Shown here piece after piece: positions 45,819-54,728 of a stretch of DNA of 64,000 nt. The DNA comes from a virus. The stretch's first letter is position 1; the number at the start of each line of letters is the position of its first letter. The stretch is taken from IMG/VR virus record IMGVR_UViG_3300042889_001540, positions 38,064 through 102,063 of that record, one strand, 5' to 3'. The notes under the pieces are model-generated. The model searched no databases. It was not told where the DNA came from and saw only the letters and a program-made list of their open reading frames with translations. Made by a program: the position numbers and the translations under genes.

Positions 45819-46131
45819 AATAATAAAAATGATTTTCTAATGCCCCCTTATAGTCCTGTAATGAAGGTAGTAAAGGAAAAGGAATTATCAATATACTACC
45901 ATCCGGTATAGTATTCTCTAAACCACCATATTGAGGATTAGCTTGGAGAACTAACCATCCGAAATAAGGTGAGTTATAATAATCCTGAGATACTTTATCC
46001 AATCTACTTCTACCAACTTTATATATAAATGCCTTATCGGTTGGTTTTTGAGGTAATTGCACGTAAGGTACAACGGTTTGTTCACCGTTAATTAAAAATT
46101 CACTATATCTGTTCCAATATTGAAATGCCAT
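45808..46131 (-). CDS. Baseplate wedge protein gp53-like (LysM-like fold)
   Basis: 107 aa. The N-terminal FQYWNRYSEFLINGEQTVVP and the KVGRSRLDKVSQDYYNSPYF block, then GWLVLQANPQYGG and DGSILIIPFPL, are the gp53/LysM-like pattern in which a short helical motif is followed by a 'W-LI--AN' strand. gp53 clamps the inner baseplate wedge in T4. It overlaps the hub gene by 11 bases and shares one base with the 1684-aa gene, so the three are tightly coupled. Shorter than T4 gp53 (196) but complete. Confidence 0.82.
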   Translation of the reverse strand: MAFQYWNRYSEFLINGEQTVVPYVQLPQKPTDKAFIYKVGRSRLDKVSQDYYNSPYFGWLVLQANPQYGGLENTIPDGSILIIPFPLLPSLQDYKGALENHFYYYGR

Positions 46132-49100
46132 TAATTAAGTTTTATTTTTGATATGTATGCTCCCGCAGAAACTCCGTCTTCAGAATTCCATTTATTATTG
46201 TCGGTATTTCTATTTGTTGTGTCTGATAATGTTGAAATCATAGTTTTTTGCGATTTTTTAATATCATCACTTCCATTTGTTTCTGTTGAATAATTAAAAA
46301 CTCTATCTTTTTTATCAAATGGAGTGTAAATTATATAATTTTTCAATTTGTTTTTTTCAACATAATTAATAAACTCTTTAGTAATATTATTTTCACTAAC
46401 GAATAAAGGTCTAGTTTGAGTCACCCAATAGTTATCGAATTTAGATTCTACATCATCAAAACCACCTTTTAATAAATCACTATTATTAATTATATTACCA
46501 ATCATAGCGGTTTTAAATGTTTCATATTTTTTAATATCCACAACATCATCAGACATTATCATATAAACTCTTCTGAAGATTTTATTTTCAAATTGGGTGT
46601 TTTTACTAAAAGGAAAAAATACTTCTTCGACTGTCGGACCTTTCATACTTTTTCCTTTATCATTTGTTTCAAATACTAAAACACCTTTATATGTTAAACC
46701 ATCAGAAGGATTAACAAATTCCGATTCACTCCATATAAGTCCATTAAATTCTTTAATACCGTCATATATTTTTCGAATGTCATTAGCCAACTCAATTAAT
46801 GTATTTGACGCTCCATTTGAGGTTGGGCTGACATTAGTTGTTCCACTTGTTACATAAATTTTAACCGGCCCTGATTTTACTTGATATCCGTCAGTACCAC
46901 TAACATAGGTCATTGCACCATCGAATATTGTAATGTTAGCTCTTCCTATTGTTTGGATATAATTTTGTTCCGTTGTTGTAATATCTTGAGTTATTTTTGT
47001 AATTGCGTTCTGATATGACGCTCTTTTATTTTTAATTAAATTTTTATAATTTTCTTTTAATTGACGAATCACTTTTGGTGAAAAATTACAAGTATCGGAT
47101 GACATGAATTTAATAAATCCTTCATCCCCACTTTGAATATTTGTTTGTAATTCCGCAAAAATATCATCGAATCTTTTTTCAACATTATTTGGTTTGCCAA
47201 ATAAAACTGATTTCTCAGTACTAACACCAAAATTACCTTGAGTGTATGAACGTTCTACCATCCATTGTTGTCTCACAGCATTATTATATTGATTAACACT
47301 TTCTTTTGTTTTATTTACAACTGTTTGAAAATACGTCTGAGTTTCATTCATAAATTTAACCATAAAATCAGAATAACTAATAGTACCTGTTTCACTGGTT
47401 TCCGTTACAACATTTGTAACTGTCACACCTATAGTACTATTATTACTTTGTCCATTCTCAACCGCCGCTTGATTAATTGCCGGTGCTTGAGGAGGTGATG
47501 TCATCGCTAAAAATTCTTTATCTAAAACTTTTAAGAAATCTTCTTGAGCCGTCACATCTGCTCTGTCATCCCAAATTTCAGTATTGGCATAATAGTTGAA
47601 TGTTAATGCGTTTTGTAACTTATCAATAGATTCTTTTAACCCACTCCCACCAACAAATTTAAATGATAAAGTTACATTTGCTATCATTGGTTGAATACCA
47701 ATCCCTTCAGGGTTAATATCTAACGATTCATAAGCAAGACTTAAACCCTCAGGTATAATTTTAGTGTTATAAAAATCCCCGATTCGTAACACTAATACCG
47801 GTGGCGAACCAAATGAGGTATTAGTTGCGTTATTATATTGTAATTGTTGTTTACCCGCAATATCTTTAACCGTTGGGATTGTGTCTCCCGGTCTCATACA
47901 TTGTTGTAAGAATGTTAAACGAGAGTTTAACCCTTCAGGTGTTGTCGAATGGAATGCAGGTTGAAAGAATTTTAACTTGTCTCTAAGATTATCATAAACC
48001 ATAGGTGTTTCAGCCTTGATAGTTTCAAAGTAGTCACATTCAGATAATAACGCTCTTAAAACTCGTTTAGTAATATTATCCCTTGGTTTCCACTCTTGAG
48101 TAATAACTTCTTCTTTAACCGTTGAGGTAATTGTGTTCTCGGTTACTTTTGTAACATATTTAGGTGGTGGTGGGGTGTCCGGAGATGTTAAAGTTGAAAC
48201 AATATTTGAAATATATGACCTTCTACATGCCATTGCACCATATGTGAAAATATCTTTACTACCAACTTGAACTTGTAATTCCGTATCACCTCCAATCACA
48301 TTATTATCTTTATCAGTACAATTAATTGTTTTACCAGGACTTAACCCATCAACAGTATATGGACTTATGTTAGATGTCATTGGTTGTGTGTTTACTGTTT
48401 CTCCACTAGCAACCCCCGGTTTAATTATTAATCTTTTAGGAGAACTTGTTATAAATTTTTTAAGTGATTCGTTTTCATTAAAAAATTTAATTGTTGACTC
48501 TATTCTTCTAGCAGATAATTGCTCGTTGTATTCAATACTTGCCGGTGCAGAACAACTTGAGTCAACACTAATAGTAACAGTACCTGTGGTATTTTGGGTT
48601 AATTGTTTGGCCAAATCAGTTACAAATTGTTTCATCACTTCATAATTTGGTGTCACAACCGTTGAAAACACTTGGCTTGTTTGTGCTGAATTTGGTTGAG
48701 TTTTGTAATAATTCTTATTTTGTTCACTAGTATATCTATCATATTCAACAGTATAATTTGGAACCGGTTGATTCTTTTTTGGATAATCATTCCCAAAATA
48801 AAACCCTAAATTTTTATATTTGTTAAAATAGTCTTTAGAATTTCCCCCTCCCCCTGATTGAGAGGTGTCATTTGGGACTTTTACCGTTTCTTTAATATAT
48901 TGTGTTTGCTCCTTTGTAGTTTCTTTTGATGATATAGCTTCTTGTAATTGATACAAATCATTTGGATTAACCGTATAATATTTTTTAGCTAATTCATATA
49001 AATCATATTTTCTACATCCAGCAAAGAATGATTCTAAAATACTATCAATTCTAACTTTATTAGTTTCATTACCCAATATTTTATCCACAACAACATTTAA

Positions 49101-51185
49101 TGCGGATGGATGGTCAACAACTATTTTCCACGTTAAATTACCCGAACGAGATGTACTTTTATATGTATAGATAGGTTCCGGTCTACCAAGGAATTCAGTT
49201 GGGTTCCAATTTGCTTGGGTTTGTTCTGTAAAAGTTAGACCATATGGTGCAAACCACATAACTCTTCCTCCATTAGGCCCTCTTTCACATATTGGTAAAT
49301 CCGCAACTGAAAAACCAGGAGTACTTGATGTTCTCCATGCTAGATTTTCTAATGAAAACATATACTTTTTAGCGTATCCATTATTCATCCCACCAATAAG
49401 GTTTGTCGAATCTTGTCCCCCTTCTTGTTTGTTTGGTGCGATATTAAGGTTATAGGTATTATCAAACACAGAATCTGAAAATCGTCTTCCTGATGTTGTT
49501 ATACCATCTGTTTTTTGTAAATCATTATATTGTAGGTACGGTAAATCTTTTGCAAAAATACGGCAATATTCAGTTCCAACTTCTTGTCCAACAGCTCCAA
49601 CGTATCGGTATACTTTAGAACCTTTAGTTATTTCTTTATAACCATCATGGAAAACTTTACTAACTTGGTCTATCGCATTACCTACATGTTGTAATCTTCT
49701 TCCTCCTTGAGGTTGACTATTAATTAATCTCTGAGTATCATCTAAGATAGAACCCCCTTTAAAAGTTCTATTTGTTGATTCCGTTGTATTAAATGATGAT
49801 GGTTTAAAATCTTCATCTTCATTAGTAATTACTCCGCCTAAACCAACTTTTTTACCAGCATTGTCTTTATATTTTGGGGAAGTCCAAGTGAATCCACCCT
49901 CAATACCACCTCCATTTGAATATGTTGGCCCGTTAGCACCTAATCGAATATCTTTGCTTGGTCCCTCATAAAGTTGTGATAACTCTTGAGGTCCATATAC
50001 CGGTGATTGTTGTTCTTTACCAAATTGGTCAACAGGTAAATCACCACCAGGTGAGAATACTCTTGAAGGGTCAGAATTTCTTGACCCAACATAAAAATCG
50101 CTATTATTTGATAATGTTCCGGTTAAGGCGCCAGCAACTCTATCGAACACACCTCTATCATAATTTGGTTTGTATCTATTATAATCAATGTTTTTAAACA
50201 AACGTGATTTTTGACCAGCACCTGTATTATTATAAAAAATTTGTGACCCGGTTTGTCCGGCACCCAATAATTGATTAAAAAAGTTTCCAACTGTTGTTCC
50301 AGCAATTGCGTTTGTAACTTGTTGAATTGTTGTAGGTTGTCCCGGATTAATCTTTGGGTCAAAATAGGACCCCGGAATTAAACTCACGGGTAAAATACTA
50401 CCACCTAAACGAAGTGCAAAATCAGCAGCGGCCGTTATTGGATTTGACGGAACTGAAATTTGCCAATTTGGTTCTAATATTGGAACTTGTCCTGATAAAA
50501 TATTAACCAAGTCCGTTCCACTAGTTACATTTAAAATATTAGCTCTTCCTATTGTTTCTAACCTTATTCGAGCAGCAATTCTTTCTTGAAACTCGTTTCT
50601 AAGTGTTTGAGCACCTAAACGAGCAATATATGAATCTTGACTCATAGAACCATTACTACCATTAGGATTGTTAGATAATAATATTGATAATGGTGAATAA
50701 GTCGACACAACAATTGAACCAGGATATGGTTGTCCATTACCTTGTCTATCTTGGTCAGGTCTAACCGTTTCTAAACTTGAGAATGATTCTGCTGAGTCAA
50801 ACACATTTAATCCGTCAGCATAGGCATTTAAAGGTCTCCATAACCTAACTGCATCGTAACCTTCATCAACAATATGAGCATCTTGTTGTCCCGGTCCATA
50901 TGACCCTTGATTTGAAACTGAATTAGTTAATCTATTTGGGTCTGGAACTTGCTCATACCCACCCTCATTACCATATCTATTTAAAGGGTATAGTTGATTG
51001 GCTAATGAAGGAACATCAATAAGTTGGTCAGGACTATCAATAACTGATAAATCTGATTGAATATGCTCATACGGAACTTGAACAGAAGGTCTGTTTGGAG
51101 ATTTAGTATAAGGAACTAAATTTCTTGTTATTAATTTCTTTCTGAAACCATCCGAATTTACGTAATCTAATGGACTGTTTGACAT
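46131..51185 (-). CDS. Giant tail structural protein with OmpA-like domain
   Basis: 1684 aa. Not assigned as a whole. Around residues 860-1010 an OmpA-C-like peptidoglycan-binding pattern is visible: TVTISVDSSCSAPASIEYNE, then LSARRIESTIKFF and later CRRSYISNIV, with an insert between the halves. The N-terminal 250 residues are Asn/Gln/Gly-rich; about residues 1430-1600 hold long charged helices (YKNLIKNKRASYQNAITKI). A TATTTAT element lies 17-23 bases before the start. It stands between the tape measure and the gp53-like gene, so it is a tail-tube tip or baseplate component; a peptidoglycan contact at infection is inferred from the OmpA-like part. Confidence 0.75.
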   Translation of the reverse strand: MSNSPLDYVNSDGFRKKLITRNLVPYTKSPNRPSVQVPYEHIQSDLSVIDSPDQLIDVPSLANQLYPLNRYGNEGGYEQVPDPNRLTNSVSNQGSYGPGQQDAHIVDEGYDAVRLWRPLNAYADGLNVFDSAESFSSLETVRPDQDRQGNGQPYPGSIVVSTYSPLSILLSNNPNGSNGSMSQDSYIARLGAQTLRNEFQERIAARIRLETIGRANILNVTSGTDLVNILSGQVPILEPNWQISVPSNPITAAADFALRLGGSILPVSLIPGSYFDPKINPGQPTTIQQVTNAIAGTTVGNFFNQLLGAGQTGSQIFYNNTGAGQKSRLFKNIDYNRYKPNYDRGVFDRVAGALTGTLSNNSDFYVGSRNSDPSRVFSPGGDLPVDQFGKEQQSPVYGPQELSQLYEGPSKDIRLGANGPTYSNGGGIEGGFTWTSPKYKDNAGKKVGLGGVITNEDEDFKPSSFNTTESTNRTFKGGSILDDTQRLINSQPQGGRRLQHVGNAIDQVSKVFHDGYKEITKGSKVYRYVGAVGQEVGTEYCRIFAKDLPYLQYNDLQKTDGITTSGRRFSDSVFDNTYNLNIAPNKQEGGQDSTNLIGGMNNGYAKKYMFSLENLAWRTSSTPGFSVADLPICERGPNGGRVMWFAPYGLTFTEQTQANWNPTEFLGRPEPIYTYKSTSRSGNLTWKIVVDHPSALNVVVDKILGNETNKVRIDSILESFFAGCRKYDLYELAKKYYTVNPNDLYQLQEAISSKETTKEQTQYIKETVKVPNDTSQSGGGGNSKDYFNKYKNLGFYFGNDYPKKNQPVPNYTVEYDRYTSEQNKNYYKTQPNSAQTSQVFSTVVTPNYEVMKQFVTDLAKQLTQNTTGTVTISVDSSCSAPASIEYNEQLSARRIESTIKFFNENESLKKFITSSPKRLIIKPGVASGETVNTQPMTSNISPYTVDGLSPGKTINCTDKDNNVIGGDTELQVQVGSKDIFTYGAMACRRSYISNIVSTLTSPDTPPPPKYVTKVTENTITSTVKEEVITQEWKPRDNITKRVLRALLSECDYFETIKAETPMVYDNLRDKLKFFQPAFHSTTPEGLNSRLTFLQQCMRPGDTIPTVKDIAGKQQLQYNNATNTSFGSPPVLVLRIGDFYNTKIIPEGLSLAYESLDINPEGIGIQPMIANVTLSFKFVGGSGLKESIDKLQNALTFNYYANTEIWDDRADVTAQEDFLKVLDKEFLAMTSPPQAPAINQAAVENGQSNNSTIGVTVTNVVTETSETGTISYSDFMVKFMNETQTYFQTVVNKTKESVNQYNNAVRQQWMVERSYTQGNFGVSTEKSVLFGKPNNVEKRFDDIFAELQTNIQSGDEGFIKFMSSDTCNFSPKVIRQLKENYKNLIKNKRASYQNAITKITQDITTTEQNYIQTIGRANITIFDGAMTYVSGTDGYQVKSGPVKIYVTSGTTNVSPTSNGASNTLIELANDIRKIYDGIKEFNGLIWSESEFVNPSDGLTYKGVLVFETNDKGKSMKGPTVEEVFFPFSKNTQFENKIFRRVYMIMSDDVVDIKKYETFKTAMIGNIINNSDLLKGGFDDVESKFDNYWVTQTRPLFVSENNITKEFINYVEKNKLKNYIIYTPFDKKDRVFNYSTETNGSDDIKKSQKTMISTLSDTTNRNTDNNKWNSEDGVSAGAYISKIKLN

Positions 51186-51201
51186 CTATGACTTTTTATT
51201 T

Positions 51202-51208
51202 ATAAATA
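51202..51208 (-). promoter_or_regulatory. TATTTAT element upstream of the 1684-aa tail gene
   Basis: Coding strand CTATTTATAAATAAAAAG lies 17-23 bases before the ATG at 51185, in the 51-base gap after the tape-measure gene. Confidence 0.5.
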
Positions 51209-51236
51209 GATTAAGGATGAGTTTTTATATTAAAAC

Positions 51237-53042
51237 TTAAGCGGAATAAGTTTTTGAAATAGGTTCTCTATTAGAGTCGGTTGGAGATGCTACTCTGGCA
51301 ATATAATCTTTAAATGAATTACTATTAAACGCGGTATCAAAAGATTGTTTTAATTGCTCAGTTGAAATCCCTAAAGGTGCCGTAACATTAATTTCAAGTT
51401 TTCCTCCTATATCTATTTTTGAATTTGTTGTTTGAGATGCAACATTGTTTTGGTTATTCTGTAACATTTCAACCTTATTTCCAACAGATGAGGTTAATGG
51501 AGACACAGAAGTTGACACCTTACCTCCATAAGATTCAACAACTTTATCGACAGTGCTTTTTGCTGTACTATCAATCACATTTTGATTTGTTAACTTTTTA
51601 GAGATGTTTTCACCAATTCCTTTGAAAATTTCCGTGAAATTTTTTTGTGAGACATCCAAAGTATCACCAAATCTATTTAACCCATTTGCAAGAACATCAG
51701 TAAGTGGTTTATTACCTTCTTTAAAATCTGTTACAACACCACCTAACGCTGTTAAAAATCCTTCACTTACATCTCTAAAATCTTTAGTTTTAATTGCGCC
51801 CGAGGTTTCACCAAGAACTGTTTTAGTAACTCTTTGAACTCCTGCAATACCTTGTCGAATTTGTTTTGGACTTGTTATCCCTTGTACTACAGACTCTCTA
51901 ATTGCAGCAACATTTGATAATATTGTTTTATCAATTGTTAATTGAGACATGGTCATTTCCTCAAGAGTTTTAGGACCTGTTTTTTGTTGTTCAAGTAATT
52001 TATTAAATTCATCTTGTTTTAAGTCAGATAATTCTTTTTTAGTTCCATCTTCAAGAGTTACTTTATATGTCCCACCTTCCATATTTGCAATATTAGAAAG
52101 ATATTGTTTGTCTTCCTCATTTATAAATGTTAATCCCGCTAAATTAACTGCGGATAATCTTTGGTCCATTTCAGCAGCAGCAAGACCCATTTTACTCATC
52201 TCCGCAGCGCTAACACCTGTTTGTTTTTCCATCTCTCTAAGTGTTAGAACACCCTGAGGATTAATTTTAAAAGTCTTAGTTTTATCATCAAAATAAGTAA
52301 ATTGTTTTGCAACATCGGCCAAACTATTTTGTAATCCTGAAGGGTCATTAATCGATTGATTCATTAATTGGAATGGGTCTGCCAAATCTCCGGCAGAAAC
52401 ACCTAATCTTTGAAACGCTGCCGCAACCTCAACAGCTCTTTCAGGGTCTAAAACATCATTAGCCAATTTAAATGTTTCGTTCATGTTAAATCGTAACATA
52501 GATGCTTGTGCCGCCATTTTTGTTAACCCCTGAACACCACCTTCAAATTGGTATCGATTCATCTGGTCCATGTTAGTAGTAACATCTTTCATTACCGCTT
52601 TGGTATTTCCACCAATACTTCTGATATAATTAATTGAAGATTCTAATTGTGTTCCAATTTGACCAACCCCAACTCCAATGTCTAAGAAAGCATTACTTAA
52701 AGTTTCCGCACTTCCATCAATAAGTTGTGTGGCAGCATAAAGTTTTTCAACATCTTCTGTATTTGCAATAACATTTCGTCTTGAAGCTTCAGCAATTCCA
52801 CTAATTGATTCCTGAACATCTTTAACCGAACCACCTAAACGAGTAACTCTCGGTATTGCATCTGACACCGCACCCATCATTTCAGATAATCTTTCCTGGC
52901 CTTGACCAAAAGTTCTGTTAATTTCAACTGAAGTGTTGTATGCGTCCTGAATAGCCCTAGATAATGTTGTCCAATCTATCGTGGCTTCTTTTGCCAATTT
53001 CTGAGCAAAACTTAAATCCGGAGTAGTATCGCCTGTTGCCAT
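51237..53042 (-). CDS. Tail length tape-measure protein
   Basis: 601 aa, close to T4 gp29 (590), which fits a tail of about T4 length. Almost all helical and free of Cys, with long amphipathic stretches (DWTTLSRAIQDAYNTSVEIN, GSAETLSNAFLDIGVGVGQI, VVESYGGKVSTSVSPLTSS) and a small-residue-rich middle. It fills the tube and sets its length. It follows the chaperone gene and its frameshift extension, the standard order chaperone, tape measure. A TATTTAT element lies 21-27 bases upstream and a terminator just before that, so it starts a separate transcript. Confidence 0.82.
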   Translation of the reverse strand: MATGDTTPDLSFAQKLAKEATIDWTTLSRAIQDAYNTSVEINRTFGQGQERLSEMMGAVSDAIPRVTRLGGSVKDVQESISGIAEASRRNVIANTEDVEKLYAATQLIDGSAETLSNAFLDIGVGVGQIGTQLESSINYIRSIGGNTKAVMKDVTTNMDQMNRYQFEGGVQGLTKMAAQASMLRFNMNETFKLANDVLDPERAVEVAAAFQRLGVSAGDLADPFQLMNQSINDPSGLQNSLADVAKQFTYFDDKTKTFKINPQGVLTLREMEKQTGVSAAEMSKMGLAAAEMDQRLSAVNLAGLTFINEEDKQYLSNIANMEGGTYKVTLEDGTKKELSDLKQDEFNKLLEQQKTGPKTLEEMTMSQLTIDKTILSNVAAIRESVVQGITSPKQIRQGIAGVQRVTKTVLGETSGAIKTKDFRDVSEGFLTALGGVVTDFKEGNKPLTDVLANGLNRFGDTLDVSQKNFTEIFKGIGENISKKLTNQNVIDSTAKSTVDKVVESYGGKVSTSVSPLTSSVGNKVEMLQNNQNNVASQTTNSKIDIGGKLEINVTAPLGISTEQLKQSFDTAFNSNSFKDYIARVASPTDSNREPISKTYSA

Positions 53043-53062
53043 AATTTAAATAGTATTTTAAT

Positions 53063-53069
53063 ATAAATA
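53063..53069 (-). promoter_or_regulatory. TATTTAT element upstream of the tape-measure gene
   Basis: Coding strand TGTATTTATATTAAAATA directly follows the chaperone terminator and precedes the tape-measure start at 53042 by about 21 bases. Confidence 0.5.
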
Positions 53070-53071
53070 CA

Positions 53072-53095
53072 AAAGGACTGAGTTTTCAGTCCTTT
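53072..53095 (-). terminator. Terminator after the tail chaperone frameshift extension
   Basis: A perfect 10-bp stem (AAAGGACTGA / TCAGTCCTTT) with a 4-base loop. Its upstream arm overlaps the TGA of the +1-frame extension. The T run after it is short (TTTTG), so termination may be partial, allowing read-through to the tape measure. Confidence 0.75.
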
Positions 53096-53238
53096 GTGTT
53101 ATCTTCTAACCACTTATCTAATAAATATTTTCTAACGAATAGTGGCATTCCTTGAAAATCTTGATAGGTTATGTTCATTAATTTGTTCAAATAGTAGAAT
53201 TCGTCTATTTGTCCTTTTCTATAATCAGAAGAAAGGAC
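53086..53238 (-). CDS. +1-frame extension of the tail assembly chaperone (probable programmed frameshift)
   Basis: This 50-codon frame (VLSSDYRKGQIDEFYYLNKL and on to WLEDNTKD) has no start codon at its upstream end: the frame is closed by TAG at 53250-53248, just before the shift site. The main gene reads GAG TTT TTT CGT and stops at 53227-53225; a +1 slip of the Phe tRNA from TTT to TTC at 53241-53239 continues as GTC CTT TCT. The segment NITYQDFQGMPLFVRKYLLD resembles the C-terminal 'MP-x-(F/Y)-x-R-x-(Y/W)' helix of T4-type hub/tail assembly chaperones. The paired short and long products resemble lambda gpG/gpGT. An internal ATG (MNITYQ) would be the alternative start for a separate 30-aa peptide. 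Confidence 0.6.
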   Translation of the reverse strand, partial: VLSSDYRKGQIDEFYYLNKLMNITYQDFQGMPLFVRKYLLDKWLEDNTKD

Positions 53239-53968
53239 GAAAAAACTCTACCCCAAATCCGACATTAACTGTCATCTTTTCTCCTGATGGGGTGATTAAA
53301 ACTCTACTTAAATCTAATCTTGGTTCATTTTCATTCATAAATTTTCTTATGAATTTTGAATCCATGATTGGCATTTGTTCAACAAACTTGGCAATCTCTG
53401 ATTTATCGGTACTTCCGTTCACCTCTACAATTTCTTTTTGAAGTCTCCAAGTAATTTTTGGAACTACTCTACCAACAGGGTAAGAATCTTCTAATTTACT
53501 TATCTCTAAAATTTCACCATAACTCAAAGGTTTTAATTTAATAGTCGCCTGTGATTTTGGTAAATTAGTTATAAAGGTACCATCTTCATTAGGTGTCTGT
53601 CCATTAATAACTGATAATGTATCAAGTGTTACTGTCGCTTGAAATGGTTTTCGTGTTGATGGGTCAACTAAATTTAAATTAATTTCAGGACCAAATCCTG
53701 TATTTCTCAAAAATATTAGAACTGCCTCAACGTCTCCCTCTAACATATCCTCAACCTTAAGGTCCGGTTCATAGATTTTACTTCTTAATAGTGTTGTGGT
53801 CATATCATTACCACCAGCCATTAAAATGTTTTCATCATTTGCCGTTAGATAACCTACCTTGATAGATTTCTTTTTATTTTTGTAAAACACTCCTCCCGAT
53901 GGTAGTGGTACTACATCATGTGGTAACGTAAAGTTTTGTTGTCCGTATTCGATTGCCTGATTTTCCAT
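53225..53968 (-). CDS. Tail/baseplate assembly chaperone (T4 gp26/gp51-like), short form
   Basis: 247 aa. The N-terminal LPHDVVPLPSGGVFYKNKKK, followed by VGYLTANDENILMA and EDMLEGDVEAVLIFLRNTGF, is the pattern of T4 gp26/gp51-type hub assembly factors ('LPS-G-FY', then a strand and a GD-xx-L-x-x-LR helix). The protein is required for hub assembly but probably not retained in quantity. It lies between the tail tube and tape-measure genes, as chaperones do in lambda, P2 and Mu. Its 3' end overlaps a +1 frame encoding a likely frameshift extension. Its start is preceded by the two tail-tube hairpins. Confidence 0.75.
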   Translation of the reverse strand: MENQAIEYGQQNFTLPHDVVPLPSGGVFYKNKKKSIKVGYLTANDENILMAGGNDMTTTLLRSKIYEPDLKVEDMLEGDVEAVLIFLRNTGFGPEINLNLVDPSTRKPFQATVTLDTLSVINGQTPNEDGTFITNLPKSQATIKLKPLSYGEILEISKLEDSYPVGRVVPKITWRLQKEIVEVNGSTDKSEIAKFVEQMPIMDSKFIRKFMNENEPRLDLSRVLITPSGEKMTVNVGFGVEFFRPFF

Positions 53969-53978
53969 ATAAAAAAAT

Positions 53979-54005
53979 AACCGTAAAGTTTATGTCTTTA
54001 CGGTT
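53979..54005 (-). terminator. Second hairpin after the tail-tube gene (terminator)
   Basis: A 10-bp stem (AACCGTAAAG / CTTTACGGTT) with a 7-base loop, followed on the minus strand by ATTTTTTTAT, which runs up to the chaperone start. Well formed. Confidence 0.85.
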
Positions 54006-54017
54006 AAATATAATTAG

Positions 54018-54068
54018 TATTGATTTTTTATCAACACATATGTTTTTATTAGTATTAAAAAATCAATA
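54018..54068 (-). terminator. First hairpin after the tail-tube gene
   Basis: A 13-bp inverted repeat (TATTGATTTTTTA / TAAAAAATCAATA) with a 25-base loop, overlapping the tail-tube stop codon. AT-rich, so weaker than its neighbour; it may protect the 3' end of the abundant tail-tube mRNA. Confidence 0.6.
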
Positions 54069-54551
54069 AACTAATACACATCTATCCATTCTTAACGATA
54101 CACTAATATCTGCAAGAGCGTCAGTACTATACGCCAATGAACCAAAGTCAACACTAGTTAAGAATGTACCATACAAAATCCATTTCTCAACAACAACTCC
54201 TGTTGGGTCTAACATCTCAAGGTCAATATCTTTCTTATAACCCGCAGCATATCCCATACGACCTGTAACAGATTCAGCATGTAAACGAACCCACTCCATA
54301 AGAGCTTGTGATGCAGATGGACCAATTGGGTCTCTAAATTTAACAGGTATCTCATCCCAATTAAATCTACCCGCAACATACGTTGAGGTATTTAGAAATT
54401 GAATTTCTGTAGGTTGAATTTTAATTTTAGGTCTTGCAGCACTTTCTACAAACCATTCGTTAATCCCTAAGCTTGATGGAAACCTTAGTATGAATCGATT
54501 CTGTCTTTTCGGTTCGTAAGGAATCGGCATTTTCATCAATAAATCAGCCAT
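54063..54551 (-). CDS. Tail tube protein, gp19-like
   Basis: 162 aa, nearly the length of T4 gp19 (163). The hallmark sequence is present: MKMPIPYEPKRQNRFILRFP, then GINEWFVESAARPKIKI and the tube-interface segment WDEIPVKFRDPIGPSASQAL, ending SVSLRMDRCVLVY. It polymerises as hexameric rings into the inner tail tube. Two hairpins follow it, as expected for a very highly expressed structural gene. The next upstream gene is the HAD protein, then the sheath. Confidence 0.95.
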   Translation of the reverse strand: MADLLMKMPIPYEPKRQNRFILRFPSSLGINEWFVESAARPKIKIQPTEIQFLNTSTYVAGRFNWDEIPVKFRDPIGPSASQALMEWVRLHAESVTGRMGYAAGYKKDIDLEMLDPTGVVVEKWILYGTFLTSVDFGSLAYSTDALADISVSLRMDRCVLVY

Positions 54552-54585
54552 ATTATTTTAAATTAGTTTTTCTTTGTTTATTATC

Positions 54586-54592
54586 ATAAATA
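54586..54592 (-). promoter_or_regulatory. TATTTAT element upstream of the tail-tube gene
   Basis: Coding strand ATATATTTATGATAATAAAC lies 35-41 bases before the ATG at 54551, inside the 175-base gap between the HAD gene and the tail-tube gene. Confidence 0.5.
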
Positions 54593-54654
54593 TATCCTTT
54601 TGGAAAATATTTTTATTGACTTTCTGAATTTAATTTATTATCATTATAATCCAG

Positions 54655-54728
54655 ACTAGTTTATTTAATTCTAGTTAATTTAACTAGTTTTTAATTAATT
54701 ATTTAATACTAGTTCTTTATAACTAGTT
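54655..54728. repeat. Cluster of five (A/T)CTAGTT repeats
   Basis: ACTAGTT occurs at 54655-54661, 54683-54689, 54708-54714 and 54722-54728, and TCTAGTT at 54670-54676. The core ACTAGT is palindromic. The last copy overlaps the HAD gene's stop. The spacing is irregular, so it could be a protein-binding array or a hairpin-forming 3' region. Confidence 0.6.
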
